From assembly GCA_002492525.1 (NCBI GenBank), contig DKZA01000046.1, positions 1 through 48,579 on the forward strand: a stretch of DNA of 48,579 nt. Direction: 5' to 3'. Positions within the stretch are counted from its first letter, which is position 1. Every line of letters begins with the position of its first letter. The translations under genes were made by a program, and so were the position numbers. The DNA comes from Lachnospiraceae bacterium UBA7086. GTDB lineage: Bacteria > Bacillota > Clostridia > Lachnospirales > Lachnospiraceae. The notes under the pieces are model-generated. The model was not told the origin of the DNA, did not search any database, and saw nothing but the letters and a program-made list of their open reading frames with translations. This document shows positions 1 to 8,064 of the stretch, one piece after another.

Positions 1-71
1 GGAACCTCGGATTGCTATCGACCGGCAGACTTCCCGCCTTTTTTAAATTCATACAATGTATACCCTAAAAA

Positions 72-84
72 GTGCAAATTGCAC
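72..84. promoter_or_regulatory. Perfect 13-bp palindrome, possible operator
   Basis: GTGCAAATTGCAC is a perfect inverted repeat (GTGCAA-A-TTGCAC). It ends 27 bp before the -35 element of the promoter proposed for the surface-protein gene, a reasonable place for an activator or repressor site. No regulator gene in the window can be linked to it, so its role is inference. Confidence 0.35.
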
Positions 85-111
85 CTTGTTCCTATATCCA
101 TAAAGAAATTT

Positions 112-140
112 TTGTTATACTTTTGCCATGTCAAGATAAT
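112..140 (+). promoter_or_regulatory. Sigma-A type promoter for the surface protein/sortase pair
   Basis: The -35 hexamer TTGTTA (112-117) and -10 hexamer GATAAT (135-140) are separated by exactly 17 bp. Transcription would begin near 147, giving a leader of about 35 nt before the ATG at 184. Expression of the downstream sortase probably depends on this promoter too. Confidence 0.5.
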
Positions 141-183
141 GTTTTGAGAGCATATTGCATGAAACAGAATGGAGGAAGAGACG

Positions 184-600
184 ATGAAGAGACAGAAGAA
201 AGGAAGCCTGCTGCAGCGTGCCATGGCCATATTGCTTTCAGCCGTATTGGTGGTCGGCATGACGGCTAATGCCGTACCGATGCATGTGTTTGCGCAGGAG
301 AATGTCGATGAGGAAGATAAGTCCGCGGATGCAGTAAACAGCGGCGCAGATGCGACAGGAGACCCGGCAGGAAATCCAGATACAGAAGGAGAGGGAGATT
401 CCACAGGGAATCCGAATGGAGAAGGAACAGGAGATTCTACGGGGAATCCGGATGGAGAAGGAACAGGAAATTCCATAGGGAATCCGAACGGAGAAGGAAC
501 AGGAGATTCTACGGGGAATCTAAATGGAGAGATAACAGAAGATTTGACACAGCCGCCGGTTCAAAATATACCGGGGGGGGGCAAAATGATACCCTGTTAG
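184..600 (+). CDS. Surface protein, N-terminal fragment (frame broken at poly-G)
   Basis: This is the first part of a large exported protein. ATG 184 is chosen over an in-frame ATG at 169 because GGAGGA at 171-176 lies 7 nt before it. Residues 1-38 form a signal peptide: a KRQKK basic end, a hydrophobic core around residues 12-30, and a probable cleavage near VFAQE. The rest is low complexity, including four tandem 12-residue repeats of the type GEGTGDSTGNPN. The frame runs into a stop at 598, 17 nt after nine consecutive G (573-581). Adding one G to the tract, or a -1 slip on it, would continue straight into the long downstream frame (QNDTLLEGE...). I therefore read the two frames as one gene of about 1,290 codons that is currently OFF, or that needs slippage. 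A sequencing or assembly error in the homopolymer is the main alternative. Confidence 0.75.
   Translation: MKRQKKGSLLQRAMAILLSAVLVVGMTANAVPMHVFAQENVDEEDKSADAVNSGADATGDPAGNPDTEGEGDSTGNPNGEGTGDSTGNPDGEGTGNSIGNPNGEGTGDSTGNLNGEITEDLTQPPVQNIPGGGKMIPC
382..525 (+). repeat. Four tandem 36-bp coding repeats
   Basis: The units are 382-417, 418-453, 454-489 and 490-525, with a degenerate start of a fifth from 526. Each encodes a 12-residue Gly/Asp/Asn/Thr-rich unit (GEGTGDSTGNPN and variants). Because the unit is 36 bp, gain or loss keeps the frame and only changes stalk length. Units 2 and 4 are nearly identical, which suggests recent copying. Confidence 0.85.
573..581 (+). repeat. G9 homopolymer, candidate phase-variation switch
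   Basis: Nine uninterrupted G lie inside the coding sequence at the exact point where the reading frame must move by -1. Such tracts are classic slipped-strand mispairing sites. Nine G gives a product truncated at 600. Ten G (or seven) would restore an uninterrupted frame from 184 to 4055. Confidence 0.7.
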
Positions 601-632
601 AAGGTGAAACACAGGATCCAGGAGCAACGACA

Positions 633-3600
633 GTGCCGGATGCTTCCGAAGAAGCAAAAGTAAGTGTTACGTTCCAGGTGTATGGGTATGATGCGGATGC
701 GTTTGGAGCCCTGGAAATGACAAGTGATGACGGGACGATGTCCTGTACGACAGAAACTGAGGGTAAGGATGACTATACGGAAATAACGCTTAACGGTACC
801 GTGAAGGAGTTTTCGGCACAGGACGAGGATTCACGGTGGCTGACACACGTTTATATATATAGAAATCAGGCACAGATAGCAGATTATACTGTGTATCAGG
901 GAGAGGAGCAGACCTTTGGGCCGCGGTCATTTTATGCGGTGACTTTTATAAATGAGGGAGAGAGCTATTTCGTGGATTATGCCCTGGACGGAAAGGTGGA
1001 GGCTGTGAAACCGTCGGATCCGGTAAGGGAAGGATATCAGTTTGACGGCTGGATGACGACTGAGGAAGGTGACGAGGTATTTGACTTTACCCAGGAGATT
1101 ACAGAGCCTAAGACTGTATATGCCGGATGGGTGCCGCAGATTGCCATGATGTCGATGCGGACAGTGAGCCGGATGGATGTAAATATCGATAATTCTGCGG
1201 GAGGTTGGATTATTTTAAATGGAACACCAGTGGTTGTGACTGCAGGTGCCGATGCGAGTAAGACGAAGATTTATTATGATGCGAACGGTAACGGAGAGGT
1301 GGATGCAGACGAAGATCCCATAGAACTTCCAGGAGAAGAGGGAACTTTGGATGAGGGATATGATCTTAGCAATGCTTACATTTTTGGCGCGACCAGCGGG
1401 GGAGATTATTCCGGAGATGTTCAGATTACCATGACAGGCGGGAAGGTCAAGGTGGTGCAAGCTTCTTTTACCGGAACGCTGCATGGGAATTTTAATTTTC
1501 ATATGACAGGCGGCACGGTGGAACAGGTAAATTCTGCCGGCTATAGTGATATGACGGGCAATGTGAATATCGTGATTGGCGGCAATGCAGTGGTGAGCAA
1601 TAACCTGTATGGCGGTGCGCAAAACGACAATATTACGATAAACGGCAATGTTAATATTACCGTAGAGGGAAATGCAAGGGTTTGCTCTGGAGGCAGTGTT
1701 GACTGTATTTCTATTGGCGGGCAGCAGCCCGGCAATGTGATAACAGGAACCGCTGTTCTTACAATCAAAGGCGGTACTGTCGATGGATTTGTGTATGCAG
1801 ATCATTTTCAGACTGTTTTTCAGCAGAAAGTTACCATAGATGTTCAGGGTGGTGAAATCTTAGGGTATGTAGAGGGAATCTTACATGAAAATTCGCAGAC
1901 TCCTGCCGTAGAAATACGGGTTTCCGGCGGAACGATTAAAGGTTCTGTGTTGGGTGTGCAGAACGCTTATGTGGAAGACACACGGGTGGTTGTCAATGGC
2001 GGAACGATTACAGGGCAGTTGATTGGCGTATGCGCAGATAAGGCCGGCAGTGTTTCCGTTGATATAGGGGGCGGCTCTGTTGGGGCGGCTGTCATAGGAA
2101 AAGCTGATAAGACCGATTCTGGGGAGAATACATGGAAGAAGGGGATTCTCTCTGTTCACGGCGGCACAATCAACGGAAGCGTTATGCTTCGTAACGGAGG
2201 TGTGGCGGCGCCCGCGGAAGGTTCAGAGATTCGGGTTGAGGGAAGCCCTGCATTTGGCGCAGATGGCAGAATCGTACTCAGAAGCGGAGAAGTAATCACC
2301 CAGACCGGGGCAGTGACAGGCGGTAAGATTCCGGTGAATGTCGGCAATGTGAACAACGAGGGAACCCTGATCGTCCGTCCGGGAAGTGATTCGGTCACAT
2401 TGGATCCGACAGTGTTTACCCTTTTGGGAACAACCTATGATCTGGTGTCTGGAATCACGCCGGAGACCAATAAGAATCTCTACCTGGGAACTAAGGCAGT
2501 ATCCCATGAGCATCAATGGGCGGATACATGGACAGATAATGAAACCCATCACTGGCATAACTGTGAGGCGGCGGATTGTCCGATTACAGAGAATACAGAT
2601 AAGGACGGATATGAAGCGCATACGGAAGATAACGGAACGGTGACCACACCGCCCACACAGACCACGGAAGGGGAAAGGACCTATAAGTGTACTGTATGTG
2701 ACCGAGTCTTGCGGACAGAGACGATTGACAGGCTGCCGCCAGATCATACCCACGACTATGGCACCGGTTGGAAATCAAACGCGGCAAATCACTGGAAAGA
2801 ATGTCGTGAGTGCGGTGACAAGCAGAATATCGCAGCGCATACGGAAGATGGCGGGACAGTGACTACGCCGCCGACAGCGGATACAGAAGGAGTAAGAACT
2901 TATAAGTGCAGTGTATGCGGCCGCATTATGCGGACAGAGACAATTCCGGCAACAGGAAGCGGCGGTGATAATCCTGACGATAATCCCGGCGGTAATCAGG
3001 GTGGCAATCAGGGCGGCGGCTCGGGCGGAAAAGATCACACCGGTAACGCTGGCGGTACATCGGCAGCAGACAATGCAGATATCAACAGCGGCAGCAGCGA
3101 CTCTGCCGGAGGCGGCAATATATCGGGTGGCACCGCAGCCGCAGGAAACCGTAATCCGGGCGGAAATGGTAATTACGATCCGGCCAATGCCGATACCAGA
3201 GTGAGGAGCGAGAACCAGGGCTTACTCCGCAAAGAAGTACATATTAAGGCGGAAGATACCTTTGATACGATCATAGCAACGCCTCTGGCACAATTGGCGG
3301 ATCTGCTTTTGAATGAAACGGAAAAGCAGCTGACGGCAGGCGGCGTAGATACCAGGCTTGTTTTGGATGTGAGGGATGCTGTTGACACTGTAAGCAGTGC
3401 AGATAAGGCTATCGTAGAGCAGGCATTGAACAGATCCCTTCCGGGCTTTGCTGTGGGACAGTATCTGGATATCAGTCTGTATAAACTGGTAGGGACACAG
3501 CGCACTGATATAATTGCGACACAAGATAAGATTATTGTGACGATTGCCGTGCCGGAGAGGCTGCGGAATACGGATGACAGCAGGACGAGAATATTTGCCA

Positions 3601-4055
3601 TTGTCCGGGTACATAACGGAAAAGCGGATATTCTGAATGATCTGGATACCGGCGCGGATACAATCTCCATTGCTACGGATCGTTTCTCCACCTATGCGAT
3701 TGTTTATAAGGATGTTGCAAGTGCAGACGCAGCGGCGGTTGCTGCAACGACAGCCAAAGCATCCCAGACAAGAGATAACGAGCCGAAGACACAGGACGAT
3801 ACGCCTATAGAGCTGTGCGCGACACTTGCCATGATCTCCGGTCTGACCTACTTGTTGTTGTACTTTACGGATCGCAGGCACGGCATGAGCGAGGAGACCA
3901 AGAAAGAACTTGTCTCGAGAATGATCGGCTGGGCAAAACGCGGCGGCAGGATACGAAGATTAGTTGCTTTAGCTGCAATCTTTGTGCTGTTGGTATATTA
4001 TCACAGTATCGGGAAACAGACAGCTGTGGAGTGGAAAGAGGTTTATGGAGAATAA
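633..4055 (+). CDS. Giant repeat-rich surface protein, main body, PKTQD sorting-like signal
   Basis: This is the main body of the gene begun at 184. The frame is open back to the poly-G tract, and the GTG at 633 has no ribosome binding site, so it is unlikely to be an independent start. Numbering from 633, the domains in order are: an InlB-type B-repeat (about 100-170, ending DGWMTTEEGD...TVYAGW); a long beta-helix-like part with recurring GGTI.G motifs (about 185-610); two copies of a HTHDYGTGW...CxxC-type module with ETI ends (about 625-770); a Gly/Asn/Ser-rich linker (about 775-860); and a conserved C-terminal domain. PKTQDDTPI is followed by a hydrophobic stretch and DRR, like a PKTGD sorting signal with G replaced by Q. 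Unlike a classic signal, about 60 residues follow, including a second membrane segment. It overlaps the sortase gene by 11 bp. An adhesin or cell-surface role is inferred. Confidence 0.75.
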   Translation: MPDASEEAKVSVTFQVYGYDADAFGALEMTSDDGTMSCTTETEGKDDYTEITLNGTVKEFSAQDEDSRWLTHVYIYRNQAQIADYTVYQGEEQTFGPRSFYAVTFINEGESYFVDYALDGKVEAVKPSDPVREGYQFDGWMTTEEGDEVFDFTQEITEPKTVYAGWVPQIAMMSMRTVSRMDVNIDNSAGGWIILNGTPVVVTAGADASKTKIYYDANGNGEVDADEDPIELPGEEGTLDEGYDLSNAYIFGATSGGDYSGDVQITMTGGKVKVVQASFTGTLHGNFNFHMTGGTVEQVNSAGYSDMTGNVNIVIGGNAVVSNNLYGGAQNDNITINGNVNITVEGNARVCSGGSVDCISIGGQQPGNVITGTAVLTIKGGTVDGFVYADHFQTVFQQKVTIDVQGGEILGYVEGILHENSQTPAVEIRVSGGTIKGSVLGVQNAYVEDTRVVVNGGTITGQLIGVCADKAGSVSVDIGGGSVGAAVIGKADKTDSGENTWKKGILSVHGGTINGSVMLRNGGVAAPAEGSEIRVEGSPAFGADGRIVLRSGEVITQTGAVTGGKIPVNVGNVNNEGTLIVRPGSDSVTLDPTVFTLLGTTYDLVSGITPETNKNLYLGTKAVSHEHQWADTWTDNETHHWHNCEAADCPITENTDKDGYEAHTEDNGTVTTPPTQTTEGERTYKCTVCDRVLRTETIDRLPPDHTHDYGTGWKSNAANHWKECRECGDKQNIAAHTEDGGTVTTPPTADTEGVRTYKCSVCGRIMRTETIPATGSGGDNPDDNPGGNQGGNQGGGSGGKDHTGNAGGTSAADNADINSGSSDSAGGGNISGGTAAAGNRNPGGNGNYDPANADTRVRSENQGLLRKEVHIKAEDTFDTIIATPLAQLADLLLNETEKQLTAGGVDTRLVLDVRDAVDTVSSADKAIVEQALNRSLPGFAVGQYLDISLYKLVGTQRTDIIATQDKIIVTIAVPERLRNTDDSRTRIFAIVRVHNGKADILNDLDTGADTISIATDRFSTYAIVYKDVASADAAAVAATTAKASQTRDNEPKTQDDTPIELCATLAMISGLTYLLLYFTDRRHGMSEETKKELVSRMIGWAKRGGRIRRLVALAAIFVLLVYYHSIGKQTAVEWKEVYGE

Positions 4056-4956
4056 AAAAAGAAGACAGATTATTAGAATTTTCTGTCTGGCAGTATTCGT
4101 GGCATGCCTGATTCCCATTGGGCAGGCATGCCGTGAATCCATGCAGAGCAGGGCCCAACAGGAGGCCCTGCGGAAAATGACGGAAGTATCTGTGGAGTGC
4201 GGGGCAGAGGAGCAGGCACCGGAAACGGGTACTGTCTCTGTTTTGCAACATGACAATACGATGTACACAGAGAATATAGAAATATCTGCCGCGTCCCAGA
4301 CGGCAGCGGATACTGTGGGAGAAACGCCCTCGCTGCAGACAGAAAGGGATATGACAACAGGCAGCGGGATCCCGGTCATGCTGGACAAATACGTGAATTT
4401 ATATCGTGAAAATAACGACCTTGCAGGATGGATTTCCATAGAAGGGATGAAGATTGATTATCCTGTTTTGCAAAATGCGGATAACGAATATTATTTGCAC
4501 CATGATTTTTATGGAAAGGACAGTAAGTACGGCTGCCTCTATGTGAAAAATCAGGCGGACGTGGACAAGGGAACCAATTTCATCATTTATGGTCATAACA
4601 TGAAAGATGGTTCCATGTTCGGAGATCTGGATCTGTATCAGAAAGAGAGTTTTTATAAAGAACATCCCAGAATTGCTTTTGATACGCTCTATGAGGAACG
4701 CACCTATGATATCATAGCAGTCTTTCGGTCACAGGTCTATAATGCGGAAGATGATGTGTTTAAATATTATCAGTTTTATGAAGCGCATACGCAGGAGGAG
4801 TTTGCTGATTTTTATAATAATATCAAGGCACTTTCTCTTTACGATACGGGCGTGGAGGCGGTGTTTGGAGATACTTTTCTGACGTTGTCCACATGTGCCT
4901 ATCATGTACAGGACGGACGGTTTGTGGTGGTAGCAAAACGGGTGTCGCAGCCATAA
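4045..4956 (+). CDS. srtB: Class B sortase
   Basis: This is a membrane-anchored cysteine transpeptidase that would cut a sorting motif and attach the protein to peptidoglycan. The protein has 303 residues with an N-terminal membrane segment (about 8-27) and a Ser/Thr-rich stalk to about 110. The catalytic domain carries His184 (YGHNMKDGSMFGDL), Cys284 (TLSTCAYH) and Arg292 (DGRFVVVAKR), the standard sortase triad and arrangement of the class B family. ATG 4045 is preferred to an upstream in-frame ATG because a GGAAAGAG sequence sits just before it. It starts inside the last codons of the surface-protein gene, so the two are translationally coupled and that protein is the obvious substrate. 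A terminator follows. Confidence 0.85.
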   Translation: MENKKRRQIIRIFCLAVFVACLIPIGQACRESMQSRAQQEALRKMTEVSVECGAEEQAPETGTVSVLQHDNTMYTENIEISAASQTAADTVGETPSLQTERDMTTGSGIPVMLDKYVNLYRENNDLAGWISIEGMKIDYPVLQNADNEYYLHHDFYGKDSKYGCLYVKNQADVDKGTNFIIYGHNMKDGSMFGDLDLYQKESFYKEHPRIAFDTLYEERTYDIIAVFRSQVYNAEDDVFKYYQFYEAHTQEEFADFYNNIKALSLYDTGVEAVFGDTFLTLSTCAYHVQDGRFVVVAKRVSQP

Positions 4957-5005
4957 CGGTCAAATGAATGGAATACTGTGTATAGAATCGTACGTATGAT
5001 GATAT

Positions 5006-5045
5006 GAGCCGGCGGGGATAGGAATATTCTCGCCGGCTCGATTTT
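5006..5045. terminator. Rho-independent terminator between convergent genes
   Basis: The 9-bp perfect stem GAGCCGGCG/CGCCGGCTC (5006-5014 and 5031-5039) is followed by ATTTT. It lies between the sortase (+) and the GH42 gene (-) and could serve both strands. Downstream at 5047-5092 an imperfect palindrome around AGCAAG...CTTGCT is also visible. Confidence 0.75.
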
Positions 5046-5099
5046 GTGCTGCGTAGCAAGTTTGATGCCTCGTAGCTTGCTGAGGGATATTTGACTATT

Positions 5100-7115
5100 T
5101 CAGGCAAGCCATAGGATAGCCACGTCTTTTCCGGCAAGGGAAATCCTGTCACCGGCAGTATAGGTATGACCGCTCAAAAGGTCCGTTCCCGCAAAAGGCA
5201 GAGCAGTTTCATAGGACGCTTCCCCATGATTGAGCATAAATATAAAAGTTCCATTCTGATTGGTTCTTCTGGTCACTTCTACGGTATCCGGCGTGTCCAT
5301 GATCGGTCCGATGCCGGCTTCTTCGCAGATTTCCCGCAGATAATCTCTGTAAAATGCATCGTTTGATTGTGTGGCCACATAGTAGCCAAAGCCCTTGCCG
5401 AAAGTATGCTTTGTCAATACCGGCATACCGGCATAGAAATCCTTTTCGTAGGTACTGAGAATTTCGGCACCTTCCGGGTGCAGAAGGTCACAGAGCATGG
5501 CGGCAGGATAGGTTTTCCCCTTATAAGTAAAGCTGTTACTCATATCCTCCGGCAGAGCGTCCTCTTCTTCCACCCAGATACCCAGGATGTCGCGCAGTCT
5601 GCCGGGGTAGCCGCCGATGGTCACAAGGTCATGCTCGTCCACATAGCCGCTGAAAAAGGTGGTCAGGAAGCGGCCGCCGTTTTTGACATAGGAGCGAATC
5701 CTGCCGTCATAGCCGGTCTTGACCATATAGAGAACGGGCGCGATTACCAGGGAATAGGAAGATAAGTCATCTTCTACGCTGATCATGTCTACCGGAATAT
5801 TCTGGTTATGAAGCGCTTTATAGTAACGCAGTACCTCTTTACAGTAATCCAAGTAGACGGATGGCCCGGCGGAGTAGGAGACGGCCCACCAGTTATCCCA
5901 GTCGAAGACAATGGCGGCTTTCGCGTCACATCTTGCCCCCAGCGTCTTTGCCCCCAGTTTCTCAAGCTCTGCTCCCAGTTCGCTGACTTCCCGGAAGACC
6001 CGGGTATTTTCATGGCCCGCATGGTCGATTACGGCGCCATGATATTTTTCACAGGCACCAATACTTCTTTTCATCTGAAAAAACATGACGGTGTCGGCGC
6101 CATGAGCCACAGCCTGATAGCTCCATAGCCTCATGACACCGGGACGCTTGAGCATATTATAGGGCAGCCAGTTGGTGACGGAAGGTGTCTGTTCCATTAG
6201 AGCAAAAGATTTTCCCTGCTTTAAACCGCGCATCAGGTCATGGCGCATGGCAGTTTCCTCTAAAGGCGTGTCGTTGGCGGGATAGTTATCCCAGGAGATA
6301 AAGTCCATGTACTTTGCCCACATCTGATAATCCAGAGGCTGATAGGTGCCCATCAGATTGGTGGTGATGGGGATATCCGGCGTGACAGCATGAATGGCAT
6401 TATATTCCAGGCGGTAGGCATTTAGAATACTCTCAGAATTAAAGCGCCTGTAATCCAAGGAAATCCCCTGGAACATAGTACGGTCATTGCCCCAGTGTTC
6501 GGAAAGATGATTGGGTGCTGCGATATCTTCAAAGTCATAGAAGGTGTGTCCCCAGAAAGCCGTATCCCAGACACGGTTCACCTCATCAATGGTCCGGTAT
6601 TTTTCTTTCAGCCATTCCCGAAACTTTTTCTCACAGTTTTCGCAGTAACATTCCCCGCCATATTCATTGGAGATATGCCAGGCAACGATATTGTCATATT
6701 CTTTGTAACGCTTGGCGAGTTTTTCGGCAAGCAAGGGGGCATATTTTTGATAGGCAGGACTGTTGGGGCAGGAATTGTGTCTGCCACCGAATTTCCGCTT
6801 CATACCGTTACTCTCCACCCGCAGGATATCAGGGTGCTTCCTGGCCATCCAGGCAGGATGGGCGCCGGTAGAGGTGGCCAGGCAGACTTTGAGTCCGTTG
6901 CGGTGTACCAGATCCATGATTTTGTCCAGTTTCTCGAAATGATAAGTGTTATCGTCGGACTGCAGAGAAGCCCAGCTAAAGACATTCAGGGTGACAATAT
7001 CAATATGGGCCAGTTTCAGAAGCCGCATATCCTCTTCCCAGGTTTCCTCCGGCCATTGTTCCGGATTATAGTCTCCGCCGTAAGGGATTTTCTTTATCTT
7101 TTCGTATTCAACCAT
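5100..7115 (-). CDS. GH42 beta-galactosidase
   Basis: This is a cytoplasmic retaining beta-galactosidase that releases terminal galactose from beta-galactosides. The 671-residue length is typical of GH42. The N-terminal TIM barrel has the family opening GGDYNPEQWP (13-22). The acid/base glutamate is Glu151 in WHISNEYGG and the nucleophile is Glu308 in ALMEQTPS. Cys116, Cys156, Cys158 and Cys161 match the zinc-site cysteines seen in many GH42 enzymes. The C-terminal half has the trimerisation and beta-sandwich domains. No signal peptide is present, so the substrate must be imported. It is a single-gene unit: a possible -10 (TATAAT on the minus strand at 7163-7168) lies upstream and the terminator at 5006 downstream. 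No lactose transporter is adjacent. Confidence 0.93.
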   Translation of the reverse strand: MVEYEKIKKIPYGGDYNPEQWPEETWEEDMRLLKLAHIDIVTLNVFSWASLQSDDNTYHFEKLDKIMDLVHRNGLKVCLATSTGAHPAWMARKHPDILRVESNGMKRKFGGRHNSCPNSPAYQKYAPLLAEKLAKRYKEYDNIVAWHISNEYGGECYCENCEKKFREWLKEKYRTIDEVNRVWDTAFWGHTFYDFEDIAAPNHLSEHWGNDRTMFQGISLDYRRFNSESILNAYRLEYNAIHAVTPDIPITTNLMGTYQPLDYQMWAKYMDFISWDNYPANDTPLEETAMRHDLMRGLKQGKSFALMEQTPSVTNWLPYNMLKRPGVMRLWSYQAVAHGADTVMFFQMKRSIGACEKYHGAVIDHAGHENTRVFREVSELGAELEKLGAKTLGARCDAKAAIVFDWDNWWAVSYSAGPSVYLDYCKEVLRYYKALHNQNIPVDMISVEDDLSSYSLVIAPVLYMVKTGYDGRIRSYVKNGGRFLTTFFSGYVDEHDLVTIGGYPGRLRDILGIWVEEEDALPEDMSNSFTYKGKTYPAAMLCDLLHPEGAEILSTYEKDFYAGMPVLTKHTFGKGFGYYVATQSNDAFYRDYLREICEEAGIGPIMDTPDTVEVTRRTNQNGTFIFMLNHGEASYETALPFAGTDLLSGHTYTAGDRISLAGKDVAILWLA

Positions 7116-7181
7116 AGATACCTCTTTCCAGGCTTCATAAGCCTATGTTTCATATTAGATTGATTATAGCTGATTGTATAT

Positions 7182-7214
7182 AAAAAAGGAACCAGGAAAA
7201 TGTCCTGATTCCTT
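7182..7214 (-). terminator. Rho-independent terminator of the 7244-7876 gene
   Basis: Read on the minus strand, AAGGAATCAGGA (7214-7203) pairs with TCCTGGTTCCTT (7197-7186) with one mismatch across a 5-nt loop, followed by a T run (7187-7182). It sits just after the stop of the upstream minus-strand gene and before the GH42 promoter region, so the two genes are separate units. Confidence 0.85.
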
Positions 7215-7243
7215 CCCATTTCTTTTTACAGATAAAAAAATGC

Positions 7244-7876
7244 TTAGTTCGTTGTATCGGTAGAAGCAGTTGTCTGCCCTGCTTCCTCAGCCATCTTGTC
7301 GAATTTTGCCAAAACAGCATCGTAAGTCTGCTTGGAAATCTCCGGCAGTTCACCGCCCCAGGTTTTCTCCGCCTGCTTGTAGCCCTTCTTGAAAGCTTCG
7401 CGCATATCCTCAATCTTGCTCGGATCGCCGCCTGTCAGAGCCTTGGCAAAATCAATGATTCTGTCGGAAGTCTGATTGACGCCCCAGTAACCGTCTTCAG
7501 CGATATCTTTCTGCGCCTGAAGTTTCGTTGCCTCGTCTACCTCGAACTTGCCGCTGGCAAGGAAACGCCACATATCGTTGGCATTGTTATAAGTCTGTCC
7601 CTGCTTGGTCATCAACTGCTGTACAATGTTCTGTAACTGTTTTGTGTGTGACTCGGCATCGGCTTTTAACTTATTAACCAGCTCAGTGTTCTGGGTGTAT
7701 TTCTTAGCAGCAGTTGTAGTGTCATCTTTTGAAGGTTCATAAACAACACCGGACTCTTCTTTGGTAGATGTAGAGCCGGAAGCAGCACCTGTCTCTTCCG
7801 CAGGTTTGGTGCTGGGCTGTGTGGTCTGATAAGGATCGTAAGTACTAACTGTACTGGTAATTCCATTTACGCTCAT
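7244..7876 (-). CDS. Conserved protein of unknown function
   Basis: The 210-residue soluble protein has no signal peptide or membrane segment. Residues 1-60 are a Thr/Ser/Pro-rich, probably disordered region (MSVNGITSTVSTYDPYQ..., then repeated acidic and Ser/Thr residues). From about 58 onward it is alpha-helical and charged, with AAKKYTQNTELV, MTKQGQTYNNANDMW and EDGYWGVNQTSDRIIDFAKAL. The last two stretches look like a conserved core, and I have the impression of a family restricted to Clostridia, but I cannot name it. The ribosome binding site is strong (AAGGAGGG, 6-7 nt before ATG). It has its own promoter, a 5' hairpin and a strong terminator, which suggests a stable and abundant message. 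It is not obviously linked to the sugar genes on either side. Confidence 0.8.
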   Translation of the reverse strand: MSVNGITSTVSTYDPYQTTQPSTKPAEETGAASGSTSTKEESGVVYEPSKDDTTTAAKKYTQNTELVNKLKADAESHTKQLQNIVQQLMTKQGQTYNNANDMWRFLASGKFEVDEATKLQAQKDIAEDGYWGVNQTSDRIIDFAKALTGGDPSKIEDMREAFKKGYKQAEKTWGGELPEISKQTYDAVLAKFDKMAEEAGQTTASTDTTN

Positions 7877-7930
7877 CGGTATCCCTCCTTGGAAATATGA
7901 ATGGTTGGTTTATATTGTATCGTGATTAAC

Positions 7931-7969
7931 AGAGACTCTTTGCGCAGTCTCCATTATTTGTATATTATA
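7931..7969 (-). promoter_or_regulatory. Promoter -10 and 5'-end hairpin of the 7244-7876 gene
   Basis: On the minus strand a TATAAT (7969-7964) has a poor -35. Just after the expected start point lies the hairpin GGAGACT/AGTCTCT (7952-7946 and 7937-7931, loop about 8 nt). A stem right at the 5' end of a message commonly protects it from 5'-end-dependent RNases. The remaining leader to ATG 7876 is unstructured to the eye. Confidence 0.45.
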
Positions 7970-8064
7970 TCGTACCATTTTCCTAGATAAATTAGAAGTA
8001 ATATTATGAAATTTTATTTTTTTATGACAAAAATATGACCGTTTGTGACAGGATTGGCAGAAAA

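Noticed and set aside
15..476. Long Pro/Ser-rich open frame on the minus strand opposite the surface-protein repeats
   Set aside because: It is the shadow of the Gly/Asn repeat region, has no ribosome binding site, and the plus-strand signal peptide and promoter explain the DNA.
633..635. GTG 633 as an independent start of the large surface protein
   Set aside because: No Shine-Dalgarno or signal peptide follows it, and the same frame is open back to the poly-G tract where it joins the signal-peptide frame.
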